Assembly (NCBI GenBank): GCA_937942105.1
Contig: CALDFS010000312.1
Location: forward strand, 1 to 12,540
DNA from: an uncultured Ruminococcus sp.
Lineage (GTDB): Bacteria > Bacillota > Clostridia > Oscillospirales > Ruminococcaceae
DNA length: 12,540 bases
Direction: 5' to 3'
Shown: in pieces, positions 6,062 to 12,540 of the stretch
Layout: each line of letters starts with the position of its first letter
Position numbering within the stretch: position 1 is the stretch's first letter
Notes under the pieces: model-generated
The model's input: only the letters and a program-made list of their open reading frames with translations
Database searches by the model: none
Told to the model about the DNA's origin: nothing
Program-made: the position numbers and the translations under genes

Positions 6062-6090
6062 ATATTAGCACAGTAAATAAGAAAAGTAAA
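6062..6090 (-). promoter_or_regulatory. Putative promoter of the yerC-methyltransferase-hslO operon
   Basis: On the minus strand, TTTACT (6090-6085), 17 bp and TAATAT (6067-6062), about 37 bp before the ATG at 6025. The boxes are only moderate, but spacing and position fit. The 134 bp gap to engB has no convincing terminator, so read-through from lon-engB is possible. Confidence 0.5.
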
Positions 6091-6165
6091 TAACTCTTTT
6101 GAATTTTCTCTTATGTTTTGTAACTATCGTCAAAAACAGTCGAAAAAATTTGGGCATTATCATGA

Positions 6166-6752
6166 TTACTCTTCGGAAGATACTTCCTCTATTATGCTTC
6201 TTATGTCTTCCACTCCCTCGTCGGTCGTTGACGAAAACGGTATAATCATAAGCTGGTCATACATGGGCAGTTCGGTTTTAAAGGCTTCCATTCGCCCGGC
6301 GCGCTCTGTCTTTTTAAGCTTATCTGCCTTTGTAAGAACAACGCAGAAGGGTATCTCGTTGTCGATAAGATAATTCAGCATCACCAAATCGTCCTTAGAA
6401 GGCGGGTGGCGCATATCTATCAGTAAGAAAACCAGGGCAATATCCCTATCCGGGTCGGCGAAATAGCCGCCTATAAGCTCGCGCCAGCGCTCCTTCTCGG
6501 ATTTCGAGACTTTTGCGTAACCATAACCGGGAAGATCCACGAAATTTACGTTTTCAAGACCGTAAAAATTGATAGTCTGCGTCTTTCCGGGAACGGAGCT
6601 GACCCGGGCTAAAGCTCCCCGAAGACCCTGTTTATAAGCGAGGATTTGCCTACGTTTGAGCGCCCCGCAAAGGCTATTTCCATCCTATCCGATTTGGAAA
6701 GCTGAGAAAATGTTCCGTATGCGGCTTTGAATTCAGCGTTTTGAAACTCCAT
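6166..6752 (-). pseudogene. engB: engB (ysxC), ribosome-assembly GTPase, one frameshift
   Basis: EngB/YsxC is a small GTPase needed for 50S ribosome assembly and is essential in several Firmicutes. The N-terminal part reads from ATG 6752 and contains the P-loop GRSNVGKSS (30-38). It then stops at TAG shortly after LINRVFG. The rest resumes in another frame as ALARVSSVPGKTQTINFY, DLPGYGYAKVS (G3), LTKAD (G4) and PFSS. One extra G in the GGGG run (plus-strand C run 6617-6620) restores a continuous 195-residue protein of normal family length. The start overlaps the end of lon by 20 bp, with GGAG about 9 nt upstream. The downstream part alone (6540-6166, start at a GTG) would lack the P-loop and could not bind GTP normally. 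A sequencing error is a likely explanation. Confidence 0.88.
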
Positions 6753-7560
6753 TAAGTCTTGCTCCAATCATTTTGTCAGGCTTTTTGTATATCACCGGGG
6801 CTATGTCCTTGCTCTGATTCTCGGGGATATCCAGCGCGACGTTCAGAACATCCTCGATAGTCTCGGCGAATACGAAGTCGAGCGAATCCCTTACCTTTTC
6901 GTCCACTTCCTCCATATCCGGCTTGTTGGCGGCAGGCACTATAACCGTCTTGATTCCCGCCTTATAGGCCGCCATTGTCTTTTCCCTAAGACCGCCGATT
7001 GCAAGCACCCTGCCGCGCAGCGTGATCTCGCCCGTCATGGCAACGTCGGAGCGTACCTTGATTCCCGAAAGCTCGGAAATAATGCCTGTTGCAAGCGTTA
7101 CGCCTGCTGACGGACCGTCCTTAGGGACTGCGCCCTCGGGCGCGTGGATATGTATATCCTTTTTGGTGTAGAAATCCTTATCTATGCCGTACTTTTCGGC
7201 AACGCTTCTGGCGTAGGTTACGGCTATCCTGGCGCTTTCCTTCATGACGTCTCCCAATGAGCCGGTAAGCTCTACCGCGCCCTTGCCGTCAACCGAAATC
7301 ACTTCAAGCGGCATAAGTGTTCCGCCCACCGCCGTCCACGCCATGCCGTTGACCTCGCCTATCTGGGGGATATCCGACTTCAGATCCTGAGTATATTTTC
7401 TAACGCCCATATACTTCTCGACTGTTTCCGGGGTGACGGTTACGCGCGCAGCCGTCTTTAAAACTATCTCCTTTGCCGCCTTACGGCAGATGGAAGCTAT
7501 GCTTCGCTCAAGAGTTCTTACACCGGCTTCACGGGTGTAGAAATCTATAAGCTCATACAA
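6733..7560 (-). CDS. lon: lon fragment 3: sensor-2 region and peptidase domain
   Basis: This open piece of 275 residues corresponds to residues 522-796 of the repaired protein. It begins at a TTG that is simply Leu522 in Lon, so it is probably not a real start. It holds the sensor-2 region GVRTLER and then the Lon peptidase domain. The catalytic Ser151 lies in PKDGPSAGVTLA and Lys194 in GGLREKTMAAYKAG (fragment numbering). Both residues of the Ser-Lys dyad are present. Without the AAA+ part it would not act as an ATP-dependent protease. Confidence 0.85.
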   Translation of the reverse strand: MYELIDFYTREAGVRTLERSIASICRKAAKEIVLKTAARVTVTPETVEKYMGVRKYTQDLKSDIPQIGEVNGMAWTAVGGTLMPLEVISVDGKGAVELTGSLGDVMKESARIAVTYARSVAEKYGIDKDFYTKKDIHIHAPEGAVPKDGPSAGVTLATGIISELSGIKVRSDVAMTGEITLRGRVLAIGGLREKTMAAYKAGIKTVIVPAANKPDMEEVDEKVRDSLDFVFAETIEDVLNVALDIPENQSKDIAPVIYKKPDKMIGARLNGVSKR

Positions 7561-7577
7561 GCCGGCGTCGGTGAATC

Positions 7578-8789
7578 TTAGCTTATTGCCTTTAACTGCT
7601 TGGGCACAAGATGCCGCTTTGCTATTTCAAACTTCTCCTCGCGGGTGTAGCTTACAAGCTCTATTATCTCCATTCTGTCAAGCAGCGGAGCGGCGACGGT
7701 ATCAAGGCTGTTGGCTGTGGTCACAAACAAAACGTCCGAAAGGTCAAACGGCAGCTCGATATAGTGATCGCGGAATTCGCGGTTCTGCTCACTGTCCAGA
7801 ACCTCTAACATGGCGCTCGATGGGTCGCCTCGGAAATCGTTGGACATCTTATCTATCTCGTCAAGCAGGATAAGCGGGTTCTTTGTTCCTGCCTGCTTTA
7901 AGGCGTTGATGATTCTTCCCGGCATCGAGCCGATATAGGTCTTTCTGTGACCGCGGATATCCGATTCATCCCTTACGCCGCCAAGCGAAACTCTTACATA
8001 CTTTCTGCCTAAAGCCTTGGCAATAGAGCGGCCTATAGAGGTCTTGCCCACGCCGGGAGGGCCTACAAGGCAGATTATCTGACCCTTTACATCAGGGGTC
8101 AGCGAGCGCACAGCCAGAAGCTCCAATATTCTTTCCTTGACCTTTTTCATGCCGTAATGGTCCTTATCGAGCTGGGCTGTTACCTTGGTTATATCTAAAT
8201 TATCCTCGGTCTTTTCGTTCCATGGAAGCTCTAAAACGGTATCGAGATAGCTTCTGATAACCGAAGCCTCCTGCGAGCCGTAGGGCATTTTCTGAAGCTT
8301 ATTTACTTCGGAAACCAGCTTTTCAACGCAATCATCGCTGAGATTCAGCTTGGATATCTTTTCAAGGTATTCATAGCCCTCCTCCTCAGGTGAATCATCC
8401 TCGCCAAGCTCGTGCTTTATTACGTTCAGCTCTTCGCGCAGGTAATAATCGCGCTGACCGCGCTCTATTGCGGCATTGACCTTGGACTGTATGTCATTTT
8501 CAATTGACATTATATGAGCTTCCTTGGTGGTCACGGCAACGAGCACCGCAAGCTTTTCTGAAAGCGAGCCGGCTTCAAGAACCTGCTGCCTATCCTCGGT
8601 GCTCATTATAACGTTGAATGCAATTCTTTCATAAAGCTCCAAAGGGGTCTGAGCACGCAGGATGGATGACTTCAGATCCTCGGGCATTCTGGGTACGGCG
8701 TGGGTGTAGGCTTCAAAAGCAGCTCTTAACACCCTTGTAACAGCGTCAAGCTCTTCCTCGGAAGCCTTTTCCGCCGAAAAGGTCTTCAT
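7578..8789 (-). CDS. lon: lon fragment 2: coiled coil and AAA+ ATPase domain
   Basis: This open piece of 403 residues corresponds to residues 112-511 of the repaired protein, plus three wrong residues (AIS) after the frameshift. The ATG at 8789 is internal Met112. The helical region includes GQRDYYLREELNVIKHELGE (111-130). The AAA+ module has Walker A GPPGVGKT at 243-250, Walker B LILLDEID at 306-313, sensor-1 TTAN at 357-360, and Arg372 near the arginine-finger position. The nucleotide-binding site looks intact. Confidence 0.85.
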   Translation of the reverse strand: MKTFSAEKASEEELDAVTRVLRAAFEAYTHAVPRMPEDLKSSILRAQTPLELYERIAFNVIMSTEDRQQVLEAGSLSEKLAVLVAVTTKEAHIMSIENDIQSKVNAAIERGQRDYYLREELNVIKHELGEDDSPEEEGYEYLEKISKLNLSDDCVEKLVSEVNKLQKMPYGSQEASVIRSYLDTVLELPWNEKTEDNLDITKVTAQLDKDHYGMKKVKERILELLAVRSLTPDVKGQIICLVGPPGVGKTSIGRSIAKALGRKYVRVSLGGVRDESDIRGHRKTYIGSMPGRIINALKQAGTKNPLILLDEIDKMSNDFRGDPSSAMLEVLDSEQNREFRDHYIELPFDLSDVLFVTTANSLDTVAAPLLDRMEIIELVSYTREEKFEIAKRHLVPKQLKAIS

Positions 8790-8800
8790 CGGCTTTACCT

Positions 8801-9121
8801 TTACCCAGAGCCAAATTCCATCATTTTGGCTTTATATACACCCTCGACCCTAACGCGGGACATACCGTCGTTGGCGTTGACGACCTGCCTTATCTCGCAG
8901 ACAGTGCCTATATTATAGATATCCTTTTCGCCGGGATCGTGATTAGTCGAATCCTTCTGGGCAGAAAGGAAAACCATTCTGTCACCGTCGAGAGCGGTTT
9001 TCAAAGCTGTTAAGGATTTAGGACGCAGAACGTCGAACTTGACCGCCATATGCGGGTGGACTATTATATCTCTCGTTGCGACGCATGGAAGCGAAACGAG
9101 GTTTACATTATTTGAAGGCAT
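8801..9121 (-). CDS. lon: lon fragment 1: N-terminal substrate-recognition domain
   Basis: This 106-residue piece starts at the true lon ATG, with AAGGAG 6-7 nt upstream. It has the LON N-terminal (PUA-like) fold signature: LPCVATRDIIVHPHM near the start and RVRVEGVYKAKMMEF near the end. It runs into TAA directly after GSG. With one added G the frame continues as VKVKPMKTF into fragment 2. Confidence 0.85.
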   Translation of the reverse strand: MPSNNVNLVSLPCVATRDIIVHPHMAVKFDVLRPKSLTALKTALDGDRMVFLSAQKDSTNHDPGEKDIYNIGTVCEIRQVVNANDGMSRVRVEGVYKAKMMEFGSG

Positions 9122-9163
9122 ATGTATCTCCTTAAAAATATAATCGCTTAATGCGGTAATGCT

Positions 9164-9192
9164 ATTATAGCAAATACGAATGAATTTTGCAA
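9164..9192 (-). promoter_or_regulatory. Sigma-A promoter of lon-engB
   Basis: On the minus strand, TTGCAA (9192-9187), 17 bp and a perfect TATAAT (9169-9164), 42 bp before the lon ATG. An 11 bp palindrome, GCTATTATAGC (9161-9171), covers the -10 and could be an operator. I see no CIRCE or CtsR-type site. Confidence 0.75.
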
Positions 9193-9228
9193 TAGATAAT
9201 ACATTGGTAAAAACAAACCAAAATATTG

Positions 9229-9280
9229 GGTATCAGAGCGGATTGTTTGTAAGCGGGTGCAAACCGCTGTACACTATACC
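9229..9280. repeat. Nested imperfect palindrome between the lon and serine dehydratase promoters
   Basis: Three pairs of arms are nested around one centre: GGTAT (9229-9233) with ATACC (9276-9280), AGCGG (9237-9241) with CCGCT (9264-9268), and GTTTG (9245-9249) with CAAAC (9260-9264). The whole is 52 bp and ends 11 bp before the -35 of the serine dehydratase promoter. It could be a regulator site shared by both divergent genes, or chance symmetry. No known riboswitch pattern was recognised. Confidence 0.4.
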
Positions 9281-9291
9281 TGCCTGCGGCG

Positions 9292-9320
9292 TTGACTTTT
9301 TTACTTCAATGGTTTATACT
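9292..9320 (+). promoter_or_regulatory. Sigma-A promoter of the serine dehydratase operon
   Basis: TTGACT (9292-9297), 17 bp and TATACT (9315-9320). Transcription should start near 9327, giving a leader of about 70 nt. Confidence 0.75.
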
Positions 9321-9336
9321 TACTTATAGTATATTC

Positions 9337-9370
9337 GGGCAGTTAGTTTTTCATATGAAGGCATCTGCCC
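9337..9370 (+). promoter_or_regulatory. Leader hairpin of the serine dehydratase mRNA
   Basis: GGGCAG (9337-9342) pairs with CTGCCC (9365-9370) around a 22 nt loop and is followed by a T-rich stretch and then the Shine-Dalgarno. It might be a weak attenuator or an mRNA-stabilising 5' structure. No ligand-binding core is evident. Confidence 0.3.
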
Positions 9371-9396
9371 TTAATTCTATTTTTGGAGGATGTTTT

Positions 9397-10602
9397 ATGC
9401 AGTCGCTAAAATACATATACAGAATCGGAAGAGGTCCTTCCTCTTCCCACACTATGGGGCCTTTGCGCGCCGCAGAAAAGTTCCTGCGCGAATATCCTGA
9501 CGCACCGCGCTACAAGGTGATACTATACGGCTCGCTTGCTAAAACCGGCAAGGGTCACATGACCGACGGCGTTCTTAAGGAAGCCTTTGCAGGAAGGCAG
9601 TTTGAGATACGGGCGGATTATATCACCCCGACCGATTTTCACCCCAACACGCTGGATATTATCGCCTGCCGACAGGACGGCGCGGAAATCGCGAAAAAGC
9701 GGTATTACAGCGTCGGCGGCGGTGAAATACTTGCGCAGGGCGAGAAAAAGCGTGAGCACCCCGAGGTGTACGGCTTCAACTCATTCTCGGAGATATCGGA
9801 ATACTGCCGCAAAAAGGATATTCGCATATGGCAGTATGTTGACGAATGCGAGCCTGACATATGGGAGCATCTTGCAAAAGTCTGGGAGACTATGCAGAAC
9901 GCAATCAAGGAAGGTCTTGAAGCTCAGGGAGTGCTTAACGGTGGGCTGGGGCTTATGCGCAAGGCAAGATACCTATACCATCAGCGTCACATAGACGAAA
10001 GCAATGAGACTAAGGACAACCGCCTTATCTGTGCCTACGCATACGCTGTCAGCGAGCAGAACGCCTCCGGCGGGACAATCGTCACCGCTCCAACATGCGG
10101 CGCCTGCGGAGTGCTTCCGGCGGTCTTGAAATTCTTACAGCCCAAGCGCAAATTTGGCGACGAGCAGATTTTGCACGCCATTGCAACGGCGGGAATCTTC
10201 GGAAATCTTATAAAGAAGAACGCCTCGATAAGCGGCGCAGAATGCGGATGTCAGGCGGAAATAGGCTCCGCGTGCTCGATGGCTGCCGCCGCAGCTGCGG
10301 AGCTTTACGAGCTTAGCTTCGACCAGATAGAATGTGCGGCTGAAATCGCGATGGAGCACCACTTGGGGCTTACCTGCGACCCTGTTAAGGGACTGGTGCA
10401 GATACCATGCATCGAAAGAAACGCCGTTGCCGCCATGAGAGCGCTGAATGCAGTTAACCTTGCTGACTTCTTGGCAGATTCGAGAATGATAAGCTTTGAT
10501 ACCGTGGTTAAGACCATGTATGAGACAGGCAAGGATTTGAAGGTTATTTATCGTGAGACTTCGGAGGGCGGATTGGCTAAGAGCTTTGGCGGAACGATAT
10601 AA
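9397..10602 (+). CDS. sdaA: L-serine dehydratase, single-chain iron-sulfur type
   Basis: This enzyme turns L-serine into pyruvate and ammonia with an oxygen-labile [4Fe-4S] cluster instead of PLP. It feeds amino-acid carbon into central metabolism. The protein has 401 residues. The beta domain comes first, with GPSSSHTMGPLRAAEKF at 13-29, and the alpha domain follows, with TAPTCGACGVLPA at 230-242, AECGCQAEIGSACSMA at 281-296 and LTCDPVKGLVQIPC at 325-338. Family knowledge places the cluster ligands among Cys285, Cys293 and Cys327. At 401 residues it is somewhat shorter than the E. coli single-chain enzymes (about 454). I chose ATG 9397 because GGAGGA lies 6 nt upstream. An in-frame TTG at 9292 lies within the promoter -35 box. 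It heads a probable four-gene operon. Confidence 0.95.
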   Translation: MQSLKYIYRIGRGPSSSHTMGPLRAAEKFLREYPDAPRYKVILYGSLAKTGKGHMTDGVLKEAFAGRQFEIRADYITPTDFHPNTLDIIACRQDGAEIAKKRYYSVGGGEILAQGEKKREHPEVYGFNSFSEISEYCRKKDIRIWQYVDECEPDIWEHLAKVWETMQNAIKEGLEAQGVLNGGLGLMRKARYLYHQRHIDESNETKDNRLICAYAYAVSEQNASGGTIVTAPTCGACGVLPAVLKFLQPKRKFGDEQILHAIATAGIFGNLIKKNASISGAECGCQAEIGSACSMAAAAAAELYELSFDQIECAAEIAMEHHLGLTCDPVKGLVQIPCIERNAVAAMRALNAVNLADFLADSRMISFDTVVKTMYETGKDLKVIYRETSEGGLAKSFGGTI

Positions 10603-10640
10603 TATCAAAATAAACAGATCCGGATTCGGAGGAAAACAAA

Positions 10641-11246
10641 ATGAACAGGCTAATACCAAGAATAGGCTCGGCAATCGTCACGGCAACGGTTCTTCTTTTC
10701 GCTATATTTCTGCTGGTTGACTATCTTTTTGGCTCCTACATTGTGTGTATGCTTTTGCCGATAGGCTACATTATGATGGCGGCGGGGTTCCATCACGAAA
10801 GCGGCGAGGACGGAAGAGTAGCTGCAACCACAGGATTGATTTTTTCTGCGATATATGCCACTCTGATTTTCTTGGTATACTTCGCACAGACAACAACCGT
10901 GCGATTGGAGGATATCAGCGAGCAGGCAATAAGGATACTCGATTACCAGCGGGGCGGGCTGATTTTCAACTATGACCTTTTGGGCTATGGAATGATGGCT
11001 CTTTCGACATTCTTTATCGGGCTTTCCATCAAGCCAAATAGCAAGCCGGACAAGTGGCTTAAGAGATTGATGATGATGCACGGGGTCTTTTTCATAAGCT
11101 GCTTTATCATGCCGATTACGGGTGTGTTCACTAAAATGGCAATTGGTGAGGCCGGAAACAGCGGGACGATTGCGCTGCTGTTCTGGTGCGCTTACTTTAT
11201 GCCGATTGGGGTATTGGCGTTCAGGCATTTTGAAAAGGAAAAATAA
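10641..11246 (+). CDS. Integral membrane protein of unknown function, six helices
   Basis: This 201-residue protein has six hydrophobic segments at about 9-31, 33-50, 62-83, 111-130, 145-163 and 174-195. There is no cleavable signal, and a short charged tail ends in FEKEK. The loop at 50-60 contains HHESGEDGR, and the longest loop (84-110) is polar. I recognise no transporter or enzyme motif, so no function is assigned. The start ATG has GGAGG 7-8 nt upstream, and the gene begins 38 nt after the serine dehydratase stop without a terminator between them, so it is probably co-transcribed. A role linked to serine metabolism is possible but not shown by the sequence. Confidence 0.8.
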   Translation: MNRLIPRIGSAIVTATVLLFAIFLLVDYLFGSYIVCMLLPIGYIMMAAGFHHESGEDGRVAATTGLIFSAIYATLIFLVYFAQTTTVRLEDISEQAIRILDYQRGGLIFNYDLLGYGMMALSTFFIGLSIKPNSKPDKWLKRLMMMHGVFFISCFIMPITGVFTKMAIGEAGNSGTIALLFWCAYFMPIGVLAFRHFEKEK

Positions 11247-11280
11247 TATATATCGTGATTTACAGAAAGAGAGACACACC

Positions 11281-11850
11281 ATGACCAAAATAAAAAGAAA
11301 ATCAATAGGGACCCACTTCTCCATGTGCGTTCAGCCGGCGTTTATCATAGGCACAAACAACGAGGATGGCTCGCACAACTTTGCGCCGATTACATGGGTC
11401 AGCGTTACAAGCTGCGAGGGCGATGATTATATGCTGGTAATAAGCATGTTCGGGACGAAAAGAACAAAGCAGAACATTATCAGAACGGGCAAGCTCAGCG
11501 TGAATTTAGTCAGCAGAGATATGCTAAAATTTATGGACTATTTCGGCACGCACCGCGCGGAGGATGGCAAAAAGGACGGCATCCCCTACAGCGTTTCAAG
11601 GGGCGAGGTTGTAGATGTTCCCGTACTTGATTCAAGCCGATGGGTGTATGAATGTGAGGTAGACAAATCTGTCGAAACAGGAGAATCGACCACATTCTTC
11701 TGCAAAATAAGAAATATTCAGGTTGACGAGAATTTTGTGTGCAAAGACACTTTCGATATCGACCTTACAAAGCTTGACCCGGTAATTTATTCCGGAATGT
11801 ATCACAGTATCGGAGAACTGCTCGGCAAAATCGGTGATTTTTCGCGATAA
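11281..11850 (+). CDS. Flavin reductase-like (FMN-binding split barrel) protein
   Basis: This 189-residue protein resembles the flavin reductase family, which binds FMN in a split beta-barrel. Members reduce flavins or act as small NAD(P)H-dependent FMN oxidoreductases. Supporting stretches are QPAFIIGTNNEDGSHNFAP and ITWVSVTSCEGDDYMLVIS at 18-55, then KRTKQNIIRTGKLSVNLVS at 60-78, the typical order for this fold. The C-terminal YSGMYHSIGELLGKIGDF (172 onward) is also characteristic. I chose ATG 11281, with AAAGAGAG upstream. A longer in-frame start at 11122 would overlap the membrane protein gene by 125 bp and is rejected. The gene follows the membrane protein by 34 nt in the probable operon. 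The substrate is unknown. Confidence 0.85.
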   Translation: MTKIKRKSIGTHFSMCVQPAFIIGTNNEDGSHNFAPITWVSVTSCEGDDYMLVISMFGTKRTKQNIIRTGKLSVNLVSRDMLKFMDYFGTHRAEDGKKDGIPYSVSRGEVVDVPVLDSSRWVYECEVDKSVETGESTTFFCKIRNIQVDENFVCKDTFDIDLTKLDPVIYSGMYHSIGELLGKIGDFSR

Positions 11851-11888
11851 ATCAGGCGGGACAAGCGCTATCTACGGAGGTTATACGA

Positions 11889-12344
11889 ATGAGCAAAAGC
11901 ATATTCAATAAAACCTTTTTCAACATAATCGGCGAGCGGATTGAGCTTCGCTTAATCGATACATACGAAGGCGAAAACGGCGCTCTCCCCTTTTATTGGT
12001 GGGATATTGTCCTCAGACCTGAGAATGTCACCGTCGGGAAAATAAGCCTGCGAATCGGGCAGAACTATCATTCATATTTCAACGGCAATATCGGGTATGA
12101 GGTCGATGAGCAGTATCGGGGCAATCATTACTCATTGCAGGCGTGTCGGCTTCTTTTGCCTATTGCGAAATATTACGGCATGGATAAGATATATTTATCC
12201 TGCGACTGCGACAATGCGGCTTCATATAAAACCATTGAAAGGCTGGGCGCGAAGCTTATTGAAGAGGTCGAGCCTCCCTGTGACTATATTTACTATTATG
12301 TAGGAATGCCCAAGCAGAGGATTTATGAGCTGAGGATAGACTGA
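11889..12344 (+). CDS. GNAT-family N-acetyltransferase
   Basis: This 151-residue protein has the GNAT fold, which transfers an acetyl group from acetyl-CoA to an amine. The acetyl-CoA loop is EQYRGNHYS at 74-82, a variant of the usual R-G-x-G-x-G/A with His and Tyr where small residues are normal. Beta-4 lies just before it (NIGYEVDE), and motif B follows with YLSCDCDNAASYKTIERLGAKL at about 102-123, where Asn109 and Ser112 fit the family pattern. The start is clear, with GGAGG 8-9 nt before the ATG. It is the last gene of the probable serine dehydratase operon, 38 nt after the flavin reductase-like gene. The substrate is unknown. No terminator hairpin is seen before lepA. Confidence 0.85.
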   Translation: MSKSIFNKTFFNIIGERIELRLIDTYEGENGALPFYWWDIVLRPENVTVGKISLRIGQNYHSYFNGNIGYEVDEQYRGNHYSLQACRLLLPIAKYYGMDKIYLSCDCDNAASYKTIERLGAKLIEEVEPPCDYIYYYVGMPKQRIYELRID

Positions 12345-12379
12345 GAATTTTTGTAGCCAAATTGATACCAATATCCGGG

Positions 12380-12408
12380 TTTACAAATTGAAAAAAATGT
12401 GATATACT
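12380..12408 (+). promoter_or_regulatory. Putative sigma-A promoter of lepA
   Basis: TTTACA (12380-12385), 17 bp and TATACT (12403-12408). The start would be near 12415, about 33 nt before the lepA ATG. Each box has one mismatch to consensus. Confidence 0.65.
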
Positions 12409-12447
12409 ATTAGAGATTTTTATATTCATCACGATAGGAAAATGCTT

Positions 12448-12540
12448 ATGGATCAATCAAATATAAGAAACTTCTGCATTATTGCGCACATAGACCATGG
12501 CAAATCCACCCTTGCCGACAGGATTCTTGAGCTTACCGAA
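12448..12540 (+). CDS. lepA: LepA / elongation factor 4, first 31 codons only
   Basis: LepA is a translational GTPase that acts on the ribosome during initiation or back-translocation. Only its N-terminus is in the window: IRNFCIIAHIDHGKSTLADRILELT, with the P-loop AHIDHGKST, a form typical of LepA. The frame is open to the window edge. The ATG at 12448 sits 7 nt after AGGAA; an in-frame ATG at 12442 is too close to that site. Confidence 0.93.
   Translation, partial: MDQSNIRNFCIIAHIDHGKSTLADRILELTE

Larger units (their letters stand above)
6733..9121 (-). pseudogene. lon: lon, ATP-dependent protease La, two frameshifts
   Basis: Lon is a cytoplasmic AAA+ serine protease that unfolds and degrades damaged and regulatory proteins. 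The locus holds all its domains in order, but in three frames: the N-terminal substrate domain (9121-8801), the coiled coil plus AAA+ module (8789-7578) and the peptidase (7560-6733). One extra G at each of two sites, the GGG run at 8804-8806 and the GG at 7589-7590, gives an uninterrupted 796-residue protein, a normal Lon length. The ATG at 9121 has an excellent AAGGAG. All catalytic motifs are intact, which speaks against old decay. The gene overlaps engB at its 3' end. As written, the sequence cannot make a complete Lon. Confidence 0.9.

Noticed and set aside
6617..8806. Programmed ribosomal frameshifting in lon and engB
   Set aside because: The three sites have different contexts with no shared slippery heptamer or downstream structure, and neither family is known for recoding.
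9229..9370. Riboswitch upstream of serine dehydratase
   Set aside because: Half of the region lies upstream of the promoter, and the transcribed leader of about 70 nt is too short and lacks a known aptamer core.
9292..9396. Longer N-terminus of serine dehydratase from TTG 9292
   Set aside because: The TTG is part of the -35 box, the added 35 residues do not fit the family, and GGAGGA directs initiation at 9397.
11122..11280. Longer N-terminus of the flavin reductase-like protein
   Set aside because: It would overlap the membrane protein gene by 125 bp in another frame, and the family's normal start matches ATG 11281.
10650..11324. Open frame of 224 codons antisense to the membrane protein
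   Set aside because: It is rich in Cys, His and Arg as expected from the reverse of a membrane gene, and has no recognisable domain.

Overview
The window looks like chromosomal DNA of a clostridial gut or rumen anaerobe, most likely Oscillospiraceae (Ruminococcus or a relative). This rests on the Firmicutes-type promoters and Shine-Dalgarno sites, a mannan-oligosaccharide phosphorylase of the Ruminococcus kind, an oxygen-sensitive Fe-S serine dehydratase, and a YerC-type TrpR-like regulator. I made no database search, so the genus is an inference.

Layout. The left edge (1-676, minus) holds the start of a histidine-kinase-like ATPase. It diverges from a GH130 mannosyl-phosphorylase (1001-2029, plus) that has two tandem sigma-A promoters and a possible operator. 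Back-to-back terminators separate GH130 from a convergent hypothetical gene (2167-2841, minus) with a possible second internal start. Next come an AT-rich four-helix-bundle (23S rRNA IVP-type) gene (2923-3267, minus) and, just upstream of it, an array of short GGTGAAATC units alternating with different mini-hairpins (3323-3487). A minus-strand tRNA operon, Val-Asp-Gly-Cys, runs from a consensus promoter (3981-4009) to a strong terminator (3492-3530). A second hairpin cluster sits between its Val and Asp genes.

From 4096 to 9121 the minus strand carries housekeeping genes in two blocks: lon-engB (protease and ribosome-assembly GTPase, overlapping by 20 bp) and yerC-methyltransferase-hslO (regulator, SAM methyltransferase, redox chaperone Hsp33). 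lon is broken by two single-base frameshifts and engB by one. Adding one G to an existing G run repairs each of the three, which points to base-calling errors or to clustered decay.

From 9292 the plus strand carries a probable operon: serine dehydratase, a six-helix membrane protein, a flavin-reductase-fold protein and a GNAT acetyltransferase. The window ends in the first 31 codons of lepA, which has its own promoter.

Most of the window is ordinary core genome. The least explained parts are the two hairpin arrays around the IVP-type gene and the tRNA operon, the dual-start hypothetical gene, and the histidine-free kinase-like protein. I saw no CRISPR array, transposase, phage gene or defence cassette.
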